A DNA stretch of 64,000 nt from Pseudomonas sp. MH9.2 (GCF_034353875.1 NZ_CP133784.1:5174501-5238500); one strand, 5' to 3'; shown: positions 17,925-27,448, counted from the first letter of the stretch. The notes: generated by a model not told the origin, from the letters alone. A program made the numbers and translations.

Positions 17925-20519
17925 ATGAACACTGAATACCGCAAATCTTTACCCGGCACCCGATTGGATTATTTCGACACGCGCGCGGCGGTGGACGGAA
18001 TCAAGCCTGGGGCCTTCGACACACTTCCTTATACATCGCGCGTGCTGGCCGAGAACCTGGTACGCCGTTGCGACCCGGCTACGTTGACCGCATCGCTGAA
18101 CCAGCTTATCGAGCGCAAGCGCGATCTCGACTTTCCGTGGTTCCCGGCCCGTGTGGTGTGTCACGACATTCTCGGTCAGACGGCGCTGGTCGACCTCGCC
18201 GGCCTGCGTGATGCGATCGCCTCCCAAGGCGGCGATCCCGCGCTGGTCAACCCGGTCGTGCCGACCCAATTGATCGTCGACCACTCCCTGGCCGTTGAGT
18301 CCGGCGGCTTCGATCCCAAGGCGTTCGAAAAGAACCGCGCCATCGAAGATCGTCGCAATGAAGACCGCTTCCACTTCATCAACTGGACCAAAAAAGCCTT
18401 CAAGAATGTCGACGTGATCCCGCCGGGCAATGGGATCATGCACCAGATCAACCTGGAGAAAATGTCTCCAGTGATCCAAGTGCGTGATGGCGTGGCGTTC
18501 CCCGACACCTGCGTCGGCACCGACAGCCACACCCCGCACGTCGATGCGTTGGGCGTGATCGCCATCGGTGTCGGTGGCCTTGAAGCCGAAAGCGTCATGC
18601 TCGGCCGTGCCTCCTGGATGCGCCTGCCTGAAATTGTCGGCGTCGAACTCACCGGCAAATTGCAACCGGGCATCACCGCCACTGACATGGTGCTGGCGTT
18701 GACTCAGTTCCTGCGCCAGCAAAAGGTAGTCGGCGCCTGGCTGGAGTTCTTCGGTGAAGGGGCATCAAAGCTGACTCTTGGTGATCGCGCGACCATCTCC
18801 AACATGGCCCCGGAATACGGCGCCACCGCAGCGATGTTCTATATTGACCAGCAGACCATTGACTACCTCAAGCTCACCGGCCGTGAAGACGAGCAGGTGA
18901 AACTGGTCGAGAGTTACGCAAAACTGACCGGCCTTTGGGGCGACAGCCTGAAGGGCGCCCAATACGAACGTGGGCTGACCTTTGATCTGTCCTCGGTGGT
19001 TCGCAACATGGCGGGCCCGAGCAACCCCCACGCCCGTGTGGCCACCTCGGACCTCGCGGCCCGAGGCATCGCCGGCCATTGGGATGAGGTGCCTGGGCAA
19101 ATGCCGGATGGTGCGGTAATCATCGCGGCGATCACCAGTTGCACCAACACCAGCAACCCACGCAACGTCATCGCCGCTGGCCTGCTGGCGCGTAACGCCA
19201 ACAAGCTGGGGCTGACCCGTAAACCTTGGGTCAAGTCTTCCCTGGCGCCCGGTTCGAAGACCGTTGCGTTGTACCTGGATGAAGCCGGCCTGACTAGCGA
19301 ACTGGAGCAATTAGGCTTCGGTATCGTGGCTTTCGCTTGCACCACCTGTAACGGCATGTCTGGCGCGCTGGATCCGGTGATCCAGCAGGAAATCATCGAT
19401 CGCGACCTGTATGCCACCGCGGTACTCTCGGGTAACCGTAACTTTGACGGGCGGATCCATCCGTACGCCAAGCAGGCATTCTTGGCTTCGCCGCCGCTGG
19501 TGGTGGCTTACGCGATTGCCGGGACCATCCGCTTTGACATCGAGAAGGATGTGCTGGGCCTGGATGCCAACGGCAAGGAAATTCGCCTGAAGGACATTTG
19601 GCCGACCGACGAAGAGATCGACGCAGTGGTCAAGGCCTCGGTAAAACCGGAGCAGTTCCGCCAGGTCTACATCCCGATGTTCGCTATCCAGGAAGACACC
19701 GGTCCCAAAGTAAAACCGCTGTACGACTGGCGCGAAATGAGCACCTATATCCGCCGTCCGCCGTACTGGGAAGGTGCGTTGGCTGGCGCTCGTCCGCTCA
19801 AGGGTATGCGCCCGCTGGCGGTGCTGCCGGACAACATCACCACCGACCACTTGTCGCCGTCGAACGCCATCATGCTCGACAGCGCGGCCGGTGAGTACCT
19901 GGCCAAGATGGGCCTGCCAGAGGTGGACTTCAACTCCTACGCGACTCATAGGGGTGACCACTTGACCGCGCAACGCGCCACGTTCGCCAACCCGAAGCTG
20001 TTCAACGAGATGGTTCAGGAAAACGGCAAGGTCAAACAGGGTTCGCTGGCCCGCGTCGAGCCAGAAGGCAAGGTCATGCGCATGTGGGAAGCTATCGAGA
20101 CCTACATGGAGCGCAAGCAGCCGCTGATCATCATCGCCGGTGCTGACTACGGTCAGGGCTCTTCCCGTGACTGGGCTGCCAAGGGCGTACGTCTGGCTGG
20201 CGTGGAAGCCATCGCGGCTGAAGGCTTCGAGCGCATTCACCGCACCAATCTGGTCGGCATGGGCGTGTTGCCACTGGAGTTCAAGGCGGGCGTTGATCGC
20301 AAGACACTGGGCATCGACGGCACCGAAACCTTCGACGTCATCGGCGAGCGTACCCCGCGTAACACGCTGACCCTGGTGATCAATCGCAAGAACGGCGAGC
20401 GTGTCGAGGTGCCGGTCACCTGCCGTCTCGACACAGCCGAAGAAGTGTCGATCTACGAGGCTGGCGGTGTCCTGCAGCGTTTCGCTCAGGACTTCCTTGA
20501 ATCGACGGCAGCTGTCTAA
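17925..20519 (+). CDS. acnD: Fe/S-dependent 2-methylcitrate dehydratase
   Basis: An 864-residue aconitase-superfamily enzyme that dehydrates 2-methylcitrate to a methylaconitate isomer, which PrpF then isomerises. Cysteine ligands for the [4Fe-4S] cluster are visible in ITSCTNTSNP and ACTTCNGMSG. Other aconitase signatures are GTDSHTPHVDALG and GADYGQGSSRDWAAKG. The ATG at 17925 (MNTEYRKSLPG) is preferred over one 15 bases upstream because it matches the usual AcnD start. It replaces the cofactor-free PrpD in this operon type; no prpD follows in this window. Confidence 0.96.
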   Translation: MNTEYRKSLPGTRLDYFDTRAAVDGIKPGAFDTLPYTSRVLAENLVRRCDPATLTASLNQLIERKRDLDFPWFPARVVCHDILGQTALVDLAGLRDAIASQGGDPALVNPVVPTQLIVDHSLAVESGGFDPKAFEKNRAIEDRRNEDRFHFINWTKKAFKNVDVIPPGNGIMHQINLEKMSPVIQVRDGVAFPDTCVGTDSHTPHVDALGVIAIGVGGLEAESVMLGRASWMRLPEIVGVELTGKLQPGITATDMVLALTQFLRQQKVVGAWLEFFGEGASKLTLGDRATISNMAPEYGATAAMFYIDQQTIDYLKLTGREDEQVKLVESYAKLTGLWGDSLKGAQYERGLTFDLSSVVRNMAGPSNPHARVATSDLAARGIAGHWDEVPGQMPDGAVIIAAITSCTNTSNPRNVIAAGLLARNANKLGLTRKPWVKSSLAPGSKTVALYLDEAGLTSELEQLGFGIVAFACTTCNGMSGALDPVIQQEIIDRDLYATAVLSGNRNFDGRIHPYAKQAFLASPPLVVAYAIAGTIRFDIEKDVLGLDANGKEIRLKDIWPTDEEIDAVVKASVKPEQFRQVYIPMFAIQEDTGPKVKPLYDWREMSTYIRRPPYWEGALAGARPLKGMRPLAVLPDNITTDHLSPSNAIMLDSAAGEYLAKMGLPEVDFNSYATHRGDHLTAQRATFANPKLFNEMVQENGKVKQGSLARVEPEGKVMRMWEAIETYMERKQPLIIIAGADYGQGSSRDWAAKGVRLAGVEAIAAEGFERIHRTNLVGMGVLPLEFKAGVDRKTLGIDGTETFDVIGERTPRNTLTLVINRKNGERVEVPVTCRLDTAEEVSIYEAGGVLQRFAQDFLESTAAV

Positions 20520-20526
20520 GCAACAT

Positions 20527-20558
20527 ACTCAGGCGCGACGGCAACGTTGCGCCTGAGT
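20527..20558 (+). repeat. intercistronic hairpin with GCAA loop, acnD-prpF
   Basis: The stem is ACTCAGGCGC, a G-U pair, then ACG, closed by a GCAA tetraloop and its complement, fourteen pairs in all. GNRA loops of this sort make very stable RNA. It sits in the 59-bp spacer; without a U-run it probably tunes prpF expression or protects the upstream message rather than ending transcription. Confidence 0.7.
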
Positions 20559-20578
20559 CTTATCAGGACACTATTTCT

Positions 20579-21769
20579 ATGGCTTACGTACCCCAGATCA
20601 AGATCCCCGCCACCTACATGCGTGGCGGTACCAGCAAAGGTGTGTTTTTCAACCTGCAAGACCTTCCCGTCTCCGCACAGGTCCCCGGCGCGGCGCGCGA
20701 TGCACTGTTGTTGCGCGTGATTGGCAGCCCGGATCCTTACGGCAAACAGATCGACGGCATGGGCGGGGCAACCTCGAGCACCAGCAAAACGGTCATCCTG
20801 TCCAAGAGCAAAAAAACCGATCACGATGTCGATTACCTGTTCGGTCAGGTGTCCATCGATAAGCCGTTCGTTGACTGGAGCGGCAACTGCGGCAACCTGT
20901 CTGCCGCCGTCGGCGCGTTCGCCATCAGCAGCGGTCTGGTTGACGCCAGTCGCATCCCGCACAACGGCATGGCGACCGTGCGCATCTGGCAGGCCAATAT
21001 CAGCAAGACCATCATCGCGCACCTGTCTATCACCGATGGTGCTGTCCAGGAAACCGGTGACTTCGAACTCGATGGCGTGACCTTTCCCGCTGCCGAAGTG
21101 CAGGTGGAATTCATGGACCCGGCAGCCGACGAAGAGGGCGCGGGCGGCTCGATGTTCCCCACCGGTAACCTCGTGGACGATCTTGAAGTGCCGGGTGTTG
21201 GCACATTCAAGGCCACGATGATCAATGCTGGCATCCCGACTATCTTCGTTAACGCGCAAGACATCGGCTATACGGGCACCGAGCTGCAGGACGCGATTAA
21301 CGGCGATTCCAAGGCACTGGCGATGTTCGAGACGATTCGCGCTTATGGCGCGTTGCGTATGGGCCTCATTCAGGATATTGCTGAAGCCGCCAAGCGCCAG
21401 CACACACCGAAGATCGCCTTCGTCGCCAAGCCAGCCGAATACGTGTCGTCCAGCGGCAAACGGGTGACTGCCGGTGACGCCGACCTGCTCGTGCGTGCGC
21501 TCTCAATGGGCAAACTGCATCACGCCATGATGGGCACGGCCGCCGTGGCCATTGGTGCCGCTGCGGCGATTCCGGGCACGCTGGTGAACCTGGCAGCTGG
21601 CGGTGGTGCACGTAGCGCTGTGCGCTTCGGTCACCCCTCGGGCACCCTGCGCGTGGGTGCTGAAGCCAGCCAGGTCAATGGTGAGTGGACGGTGACCAAG
21701 GCCATCATGAGCCGCAGTGCTCGCGTATTGATGGAAGGATGGGTCCGTGTACCCGGTGATGCGTTCTAA
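20579..21769 (+). CDS. prpF: 2-methylaconitate isomerase
   Basis: A 396-residue protein of the PrpF family (diaminopimelate-epimerase-like fold) that works with AcnD by moving the double bond of methylaconitate so that the housekeeping aconitase can finish the conversion. The family opening IPATYMRGGTSKGVFF and the GGATSSTSKTVIL and WSGNCGNLSAAVG segments are intact, and the basic/polar C-terminal GHPSGTLRVGAE is typical. It is the last gene of the operon, and a strong hairpin lies 42 bp after its stop. Confidence 0.96.
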   Translation: MAYVPQIKIPATYMRGGTSKGVFFNLQDLPVSAQVPGAARDALLLRVIGSPDPYGKQIDGMGGATSSTSKTVILSKSKKTDHDVDYLFGQVSIDKPFVDWSGNCGNLSAAVGAFAISSGLVDASRIPHNGMATVRIWQANISKTIIAHLSITDGAVQETGDFELDGVTFPAAEVQVEFMDPAADEEGAGGSMFPTGNLVDDLEVPGVGTFKATMINAGIPTIFVNAQDIGYTGTELQDAINGDSKALAMFETIRAYGALRMGLIQDIAEAAKRQHTPKIAFVAKPAEYVSSSGKRVTAGDADLLVRALSMGKLHHAMMGTAAVAIGAAAAIPGTLVNLAAGGGARSAVRFGHPSGTLRVGAEASQVNGEWTVTKAIMSRSARVLMEGWVRVPGDAF

Positions 21770-21811
21770 TGTGCGCCATCGCTGAATTCTGGGCACCTGT
21801 CAACGGTTGAA

Positions 21812-21850
21812 CAATGCTATCGCGCCGGTTCTCTTTGGCGCGATACATTG
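21812..21850 (+). terminator. terminator-like hairpin after prpF
   Basis: CAATG-c-TATCGCGCC pairs with GGCGCGATA-CATTG around a 10-base loop, with only one bulged base. The stem is strong but no U-run follows, so it may act with Rho or as a 3'-end stabiliser. Confidence 0.55.
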
Positions 21851-21989
21851 CCACATAGCAGCCTCTGTTTTCGATCCAGGCCGTCATAGGGCATAAGTCC
21901 TGGATAGTTAATGGCGAACTGATAGCAAACTCTGCCTTTGCGCCTGTTCCAGTGCACAAAAAACGCGGCTCCTCGGGTAAACTCCCAAG

Positions 21990-23619
21990 ATGCCAAAAAA
22001 ATATTATGTGCGCACAAGCCTTCCCCGCATTTTCAATAGCATCGTTACTCGGCTGTTGGTACTGGCGCTGTGCATTGTGATCTCTGGTGCAGTCGTTCGC
22101 TATTTCGTGCTGACTCATTTTTTGCGTGAGGATTTGAGCGCGGTAGTGGAAAACCAACAATTAGCGTTGGCGACTTATGTTGCCCACGATATTGATGGGA
22201 AGATTGTTCAGCGCCAGGTCTTGCTTGGACGCCTTGCCGCCGCCTTGCCGACGCGTTTGCTTGCGCAGCCTGAGCAACTACATGCATGGCTGAAAGAGCA
22301 CTTCGACTACCAAACGTTGTTCTCGGCAGGTCTATTCGTGGTAACGCCTAATGGCGTTCCAATCGCGGATTATCCTGTTCTGCGTGATCCACTGACGATC
22401 AACTATTCTGACCGTGACTATATTAAAGCTGGATTAGGCGGTGCTTCGTTTGTCGGTCGTCCTGTGGTTGGCCGTTCTGCAAAAGAACCGGTTCTGCCGA
22501 TCTCTGCTCCGGTCAGAAGCGAAAACGGTGAGGTTCAAGCTGTTTTGGTGGGTGTTACGGCACTGGCTGCCCCCGGGTTTCTTGATTCGTTACTCCAGAG
22601 TCGAATTGGTAATGCAACGGGTGGGTTCTTGCTTGTCTCCCCGAGAGATAAGTTATTTGTCGCCTCCTCTGAACTTGATAGTGTGCTCAAACCCACACCG
22701 CCCCCCGGCGTCAATGTGCTTCATGATCGGGCCATGGCGGGCTTTCGCGGTACCGGGATAACGGTCAACGAGCAGGGTGTTGAAGAGGTCGCTGCGATGG
22801 TGTCTGTCCCGAGCACGGGCTGGTTTGTCGTCGGCCGAGTGCCGAGCAGTGAGGCGTTTGCGACGGTGGGGCGGATGCAGCATTTTTTGATTAAAAATGC
22901 AGTCTTCGCTATTTTGGTATTCGCTATTCTCTCCACTACCGGGCTGTATTTCGTCCTCCGCCATTTGTTTTATGCGGCAGAGCATGCCGACCGCATGACG
23001 CGGGACGAGTTGCCGCTCGAACCCTTGCCTGTCGTCCGCGATGATGAAGTTGGGCACTTGATATCGGCGTTCAATCGTTTATTGATCAAACTCAACGACC
23101 ATCAAACTGAACTTACCCGCATGGCTCATCACGACACGCTGACGGGGTTGCCCAATAGAGCGCATCTTTCTGAGCGGCTTCGTCAGGTATTAGCGCGCGC
23201 GCCGTGATGAAACACAGGTCGGCCTATTATTCATGGACCTTGATGGTTTCAAGAATATCAACGACACGCTCGGCCACGAGGCTGGTGACGAGGTGTTGCG
23301 GCAGGTTGCGAAGCGCTTCGCCAGTACTCTGCGAGAGTCCGATACCCTGGCGCGTATTGGTGGTGACGAGTTTGTTTTGCTGCTCAGTGACCTTGAGGAC
23401 AATGCCGAAGAGGCTGTCAGCACCATCGCCGCTAAATGTATCGATGCACTGAAAACTCCATTTTTTATTTTCGGCACATCGTGCATCGTGGACGTTTCGA
23501 TCGGGATAGCACTGTGGGACAGGGAAAGCTCTGCGGATAATCTCCTGCGCGCCGCAGACAGAGTGATGTATCAAGCTAAAAAGACCGGGCGCGGCAAATA
23601 TATGATCTACAAACATTAG
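21990..23619 (+). pseudogene. membrane sensor diguanylate cyclase broken by a frameshift in a GC repeat
   Basis: The first frame (21990-23207) encodes an N-terminal helix, a periplasmic Cache-type sensor domain, a second helix near residues 300-325, a HAMP-like linker and the start of GGDEF (DTLTGLPNRAHLSERL), then stops. The second frame (to 23619) carries the rest: FMDLDGFKNINDTLGHEAGDE, an RIGGDEF active site and the terminal YQAKKTGRGKY. The break lies in a run of five GC dinucleotides at 23193-23202. One more GC unit would restore one reading frame of about 543 codons. An RxxD I-site is present ahead of GGDEF (RESD). It could be a true null, a phase-variable switch or a sequencing error. 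Confidence 0.85.
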
Positions 23620-23705
23620 CCAATGATGACCTGAGGCCCAATACGGCTCTGTCGTCAGTTGGGTCCGGTTGTATTCTTTTTTGATCGGTCGGAATAACGG
23701 TCAGT

Positions 23706-24146
23706 TTAATGCCCGCGAATATACTGTTCCAGTTTCCGGATCAGGTCAGCCTGCTCGGCTATCGCCTCTTTAATCAAGTCACCAATGGACAGCAGGCCGA
23801 GCAGTTGTCCGTCTTCCACGATGGGTAAATGGCGCAGGTGGCTATCGGTCATAACCCCCATGCACGTCTCGATACTTTGGTGGGAGTTCACCGTCACCAC
23901 GGGCGAGCTCATGATGGCTCTGACAGACGTGCCGATGGAGGAGCGGCCCTGGAGAACGATCTTGCGTGCGTAGTCTCGCTCGCTGATTACGCCCACCACT
24001 TGACCGTCTTCTATCACCGGTAGAGCGCCGATATTTTTCTCGGCCATCACCCGCAGCGCCTCTAGCACCATCTGGTCTGGAGTGATGGTATGGACATGTT
24101 GATTGTGGATGGCTTTTAACTTGAGCAGTTGCGCAACGGTCTTCAT
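23706..24146 (-). CDS. tandem CBS-domain protein
   Basis: A 146-residue soluble protein made of two CBS domains (about residues 12-65 and 77-130), ending in a short helix. The motifs VISERDYARKIVLQGRSS and LLSIGDLIKEAI close the two halves. Such paired domains bind adenine nucleotides or other small ligands and often act as energy or redox sensors. A GGAGAAA ribosome site precedes the ATG. It lies downstream of nirBD on the same strand, about 95 bp after nirD, and might be read through from it, but it is more likely separate. Confidence 0.9.
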   Translation of the reverse strand: MKTVAQLLKLKAIHNQHVHTITPDQMVLEALRVMAEKNIGALPVIEDGQVVGVISERDYARKIVLQGRSSIGTSVRAIMSSPVVTVNSHQSIETCMGVMTDSHLRHLPIVEDGQLLGLLSIGDLIKEAIAEQADLIRKLEQYIRGH

Positions 24147-24241
24147 GCGGGTTTCTCCACTACCATTCTTATAGGTGGCCGCGAACCGCCCTGACGCTGC
24201 GGCACAGGTCGTAGGGTCAGGACTGTTTCCACTGTTTAAAG

Positions 24242-24637
24242 CTAGCGCGCTGCGCTTACTCCGATCTCTACGGCATCCCCGTTCAAACGTACGGGCCAGA
24301 CACGCAGGCTCTGCTCTGGATATTCCAGGCAGCTGCCGTCTTCGAGACGAAAGTGCTGTTTGTACAGGGGTGAGGCAATCACCAACTCGCCCTTAAGGTT
24401 GCCGACGATGCCACGGCCAATGACGTTGGCGCCTGACTTTGGGTCGAGGTTGTCGATGGCGTAGAGGGTCTTGCCCAGACTGTCAGGCAGGTGAAATAAC
24501 GCGACCTGGGCGCCATCGAGCCAGGCGACGACGCCGGAATTGGCCACCAGGTCTTGGCGGCTGCACAGCATCTGCCATTGCGCAGGGCTTTCAATAGCGT
24601 GGCGGGGTTCGATACGGACGACGTTTGACTGGCTCAT
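24242..24637 (-). CDS. nirD: assimilatory nitrite reductase small subunit
   Basis: A 131-residue NirD with the Rieske-like fold that lacks the Cys/His iron-sulfur ligands, as usual for this subunit. Segments such as LFHLPDSLGKTLYAIDNLDPKSGANVIGRG fit the family. Its ATG overlaps the nirB stop by one base (TGATG), so the two are co-translated and should form the NADH-dependent cytosolic enzyme reducing nitrite to ammonium. No nitrate reductase gene follows in this window. Confidence 0.93.
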   Translation of the reverse strand: MSQSNVVRIEPRHAIESPAQWQMLCSRQDLVANSGVVAWLDGAQVALFHLPDSLGKTLYAIDNLDPKSGANVIGRGIVGNLKGELVIASPLYKQHFRLEDGSCLEYPEQSLRVWPVRLNGDAVEIGVSAAR

Positions 24638-27195
24638 CAGAGCACCTCCTGGGTAACGGGAATCAGGTGGAGTTCGTTAGCATGCACCGGGCGGCGCTGG
24701 CCTCGTTCTTTGACGAAATGGATATCCGGGTCACCGCGCTCATCGTTGACGAAGGTCCGGAAGCGCTTGAGCTTTTCCGGGTCATTGATAGCGTTTGCCC
24801 ATTCGCATTCGTACCGGTCAATGACCAGTTGCATTTGCGATTCCAGCTCAGCCCCAAGCCCCAGACTGTCGTTGATGATGACGTCTTTGAGGTAGTCCAG
24901 GCCGCCGTCCAGGCTTTCGCGCCAGACAGAGGTGCGTTGCAGTTTGTCGGCAGTACGGATGTAGAACATCAGGAACCGGTCGACGTAGCGCAATAGGGTT
25001 TGGTCATCCAGGTCCGTGGCTAGTAATTCGGCGTGACGCGGGCGCATGCCTCCGTTGCCACAGACATAGAGATTCCAGCCTTTCTCGGTAGCGATCACCC
25101 CAACGTCCTTGCTCTGCGCCTCGGCGCATTCGCGGGTGCAGCCGGAAACCGCAAGCTTGAATTTATGCGGTGCGCGCAGGCCCTTGTAGCGGTTCTCCAG
25201 GAGCAGCGCCATGCTCACGCTGTCCTGAACGCCATAACGACACCATGTGCTGCCGACGCAGGATTTGACCGTACGCAATGACTTGCCGTAGCCGTGTCCG
25301 GTCTCGAAACCGGCCTCGATCAGTTCGCCCCAGATGTCCGGCAACTGATGCAATTGGGCGCCGAACAGATCGATGCGCTGGCCGCCAGTGATCTTGGTGT
25401 AGAGGTCGTATTTCTTCGCGACAGCGCCCAGGGCGATCAACTTGTCCGGGGTGATTTCGCCGGCGGCGATGCGCGGGATGATCGAATAGGTGCCGTTCTT
25501 CTGCATGTTGGCCATGAATGTGTCGTTGGTGTCCTGCAGGTGCACCAACAATGGGTCCATGATCGGCTGGTTCCAGCATGAGGCGAGAATCGAGCCCACA
25601 GCGGGTTTGCAGATATCGCAGCCGGTGTGGCCACGTCCATGTTTGGCGAGCATTTCGTCGAAGCTAATGATGCCTTCCACCCGTACCAGGGCGTACAGTT
25701 CCTGACGGGTATGGGCGAAGTGCTCGCAGAGGCTTTTGTCGACGGCGACGCCACGGGCACTGAGCTCGTGCTCGAAGACCTGCTTGAGCAGTGCGCTGCA
25801 ACCGCCGCAGCCAGTGCCTGCCTTGGTCTTGCCCTTGAGTTCGCCGAGGTCGGTGCAACCTGCGTCGACCGCACAGCACACCGCGCCCTTGGTAACGTTA
25901 TGGCAGGAGCAAATAGTGGCGGTGTCCGGCAGCGCATCGGCACCGAGTGTCGGTGCGCCGTCTGACAGCGGCAGGATCAGGCTGGACGGGTCCTTGGGCA
26001 GCGCTATGCCGTTCTGCGCGTATTGCAGCAAGGTGTCGTAATAGCTGTTATCGCCGATCAGTACCGCGCCCAGCACATGCTTGCCATCGGCAGAGACCAC
26101 CAGGCGGCGATAGCTGGCGCTGGCCTCGTCGATAAAGCGGTAGCTCTTGGCGCCGGGAGTCGCCGCGTGAGCGTCGCCGATAGAACCGACATCAACGCCC
26201 AGCAGCTTGAGCTTGGTCGACATGTCTGCGCCGGTAAAGGGGTCGTAATGCTGACCCGCGAGTTGCGCGGCAACGTTACGCGCCATGCTGTAGCCCGGCG
26301 CGACCAGACCAAAGATGCTGCCGTTCCAGGACGCACACTCGCCGATGGCGAAGATGTAGGGGTCGCTGGTGCGGCAATGATTGTCCACGACCAGGCCGCC
26401 ACGCGGTGCCACGTCCAGCCCGGCGCTACGGCCGATAGCGTCCTGCGGGCGGATCCCGGCAGAGAATACGATCAGGTCGGTTTCAAGGAATTCGCCACCG
26501 TTGAAGTTCATGCGGTAGGCATACTCTTCACCGATAACGATCTCCTGGGTCGCTCGCGAAAGGTGCACACCGACGCCCAGGGTCTCGATCCGTGCCCGCA
26601 GTGCTTCGCCACCTGAGGCGTCCAGTTGCACCGGCATCAGTTGTGGGGCGAATTCAACGACATGGGCTTCCAGCCCCAGGGACTTCAGTGCATTGGCGGC
26701 TTCAAGGCCGAGCAGGCCGCCACCTACCACCACGCCACGTCGGGCATTGGTAGCCGCCTCGCGGATGGCGTCTAGGTCGTCCAGAGTACGGTAGACCAAC
26801 CGGGAGCGGCCTTCGGCACCGGGGATCGGCGGCACAAAGGGATAGGAGCCGGTGGCCAGCACCAATCGGTCATAAGCCTGGCGTCTGGCGCTGGTGACTA
26901 CTTCCTTGCGCTCGCGGTCGATGTCGAGCACTTGCACGCCGAGGTGCAGCTGCACACCGTGGCGGGCATACAGATCGGCCTCACCAAGTGCGAGGGACTC
27001 TGCATCACGACCGCCGAAGTACTCTGAGAGGTGGACGCGGTCGTAGGCACGCTGCCGCTCCTCACCGAACACATGCACGTGATAGTGGGCGAGCGCGCCA
27101 TGCTCGATCAACTGCTCGACGCAATGATGGCCGACCATGCCGTTGCCGATGACGACCAGTGTTTCGCTCTTGATCGGGGTGGCGGTTGCGTTCAT
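24637..27195 (-). CDS. nirB: assimilatory nitrite reductase large subunit
   Basis: An 852-residue multidomain enzyme. Residues about 10-320 are a Rossmann FAD/NADH-binding half (VIGNGMVGHHCVEQL; VVGGGLLGLEAANALKSLG). A BFD-type [2Fe-2S] domain follows near 420-480 (CSCHNVTKGAVCCAV; GTGCGGC). The C-terminal siroheme/[4Fe-4S] catalytic part has CVGSTWCRYG and SGCTRECAEAQ. It passes electrons from NADH to nitrite for nitrogen assimilation. Expression should depend on nitrogen status, given the sigma-54-like promoter and ANTAR-type leader just upstream. Confidence 0.95.
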   Translation of the reverse strand: MNATATPIKSETLVVIGNGMVGHHCVEQLIEHGALAHYHVHVFGEERQRAYDRVHLSEYFGGRDAESLALGEADLYARHGVQLHLGVQVLDIDRERKEVVTSARRQAYDRLVLATGSYPFVPPIPGAEGRSRLVYRTLDDLDAIREAATNARRGVVVGGGLLGLEAANALKSLGLEAHVVEFAPQLMPVQLDASGGEALRARIETLGVGVHLSRATQEIVIGEEYAYRMNFNGGEFLETDLIVFSAGIRPQDAIGRSAGLDVAPRGGLVVDNHCRTSDPYIFAIGECASWNGSIFGLVAPGYSMARNVAAQLAGQHYDPFTGADMSTKLKLLGVDVGSIGDAHAATPGAKSYRFIDEASASYRRLVVSADGKHVLGAVLIGDNSYYDTLLQYAQNGIALPKDPSSLILPLSDGAPTLGADALPDTATICSCHNVTKGAVCCAVDAGCTDLGELKGKTKAGTGCGGCSALLKQVFEHELSARGVAVDKSLCEHFAHTRQELYALVRVEGIISFDEMLAKHGRGHTGCDICKPAVGSILASCWNQPIMDPLLVHLQDTNDTFMANMQKNGTYSIIPRIAAGEITPDKLIALGAVAKKYDLYTKITGGQRIDLFGAQLHQLPDIWGELIEAGFETGHGYGKSLRTVKSCVGSTWCRYGVQDSVSMALLLENRYKGLRAPHKFKLAVSGCTRECAEAQSKDVGVIATEKGWNLYVCGNGGMRPRHAELLATDLDDQTLLRYVDRFLMFYIRTADKLQRTSVWRESLDGGLDYLKDVIINDSLGLGAELESQMQLVIDRYECEWANAINDPEKLKRFRTFVNDERGDPDIHFVKERGQRRPVHANELHLIPVTQEVL

Positions 27196-27245
27196 AACCT
27201 TTCCTCAGTCGAAGCCGCTGCCGTGGCATGGCCAGAAAAAAAAGC

Positions 27246-27282
27246 AAAAAAAACGCCTGGAGCCGTGTGACGGCTCCAGGCG
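27246..27282 (-). terminator. leader intrinsic terminator of nirBD
   Basis: On the minus strand CGCCTGGAGCC and GGCTCCAGGCG form a perfect 11-bp stem with a 7-base loop, followed by eight Ts. It lies about 50 bp ahead of the nirB start, so it would end transcription inside the leader unless an alternative fold is stabilised. Confidence 0.88.
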
Positions 27283-27348
27283 TCTTTGCCTGGTATTCAT
27301 GGATGTGTGGTGGGGTGATTAACCGAAGCCGCGCTGCCTGGTTCACCC
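27276..27348 (-). promoter_or_regulatory. two-hairpin ANTAR-type antitermination leader of nirBD
   Basis: Two hairpins with six-base loops are visible on the minus strand. P1 (27348-27313) is closed by loop AGCGCG; P2 (27293-27276) is CCAGGC-AAAGAC-GCCTGG. Both loops have A at position 1 and G at position 4, the hallmark of RNAs bound by ANTAR proteins such as NasT. The 3' arm of P2 overlaps the 5' arm of the terminator, so the folds exclude each other. This is the NasT design known from nitrate/nitrite assimilation genes in Pseudomonas and Azotobacter; the present assignment is by structure and position. Confidence 0.82.
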
Positions 27349-27432
27349 GTCCTGCGCCAGTACTGGAAGGTGGTCGTCGGTGACCACGCCTGGACGTCCT
27401 ATAGGAGATTTCTACAGGTTTGTCAGGACTAA

Positions 27433-27448
27433 AGCAGGTTTCATGCCA
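27433..27448 (-). promoter_or_regulatory. sigma-54-type promoter of nirBD
   Basis: TGGCATGAAACCTGCT on the minus strand: GG and GC are 10 bases apart, the obligatory -24/-12 spacing, and five of the six bases of TGGCAC match. A transcript starting near 27421 would begin about 70 bases before hairpin P1. It implies NtrC-type activation. Confidence 0.7.
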
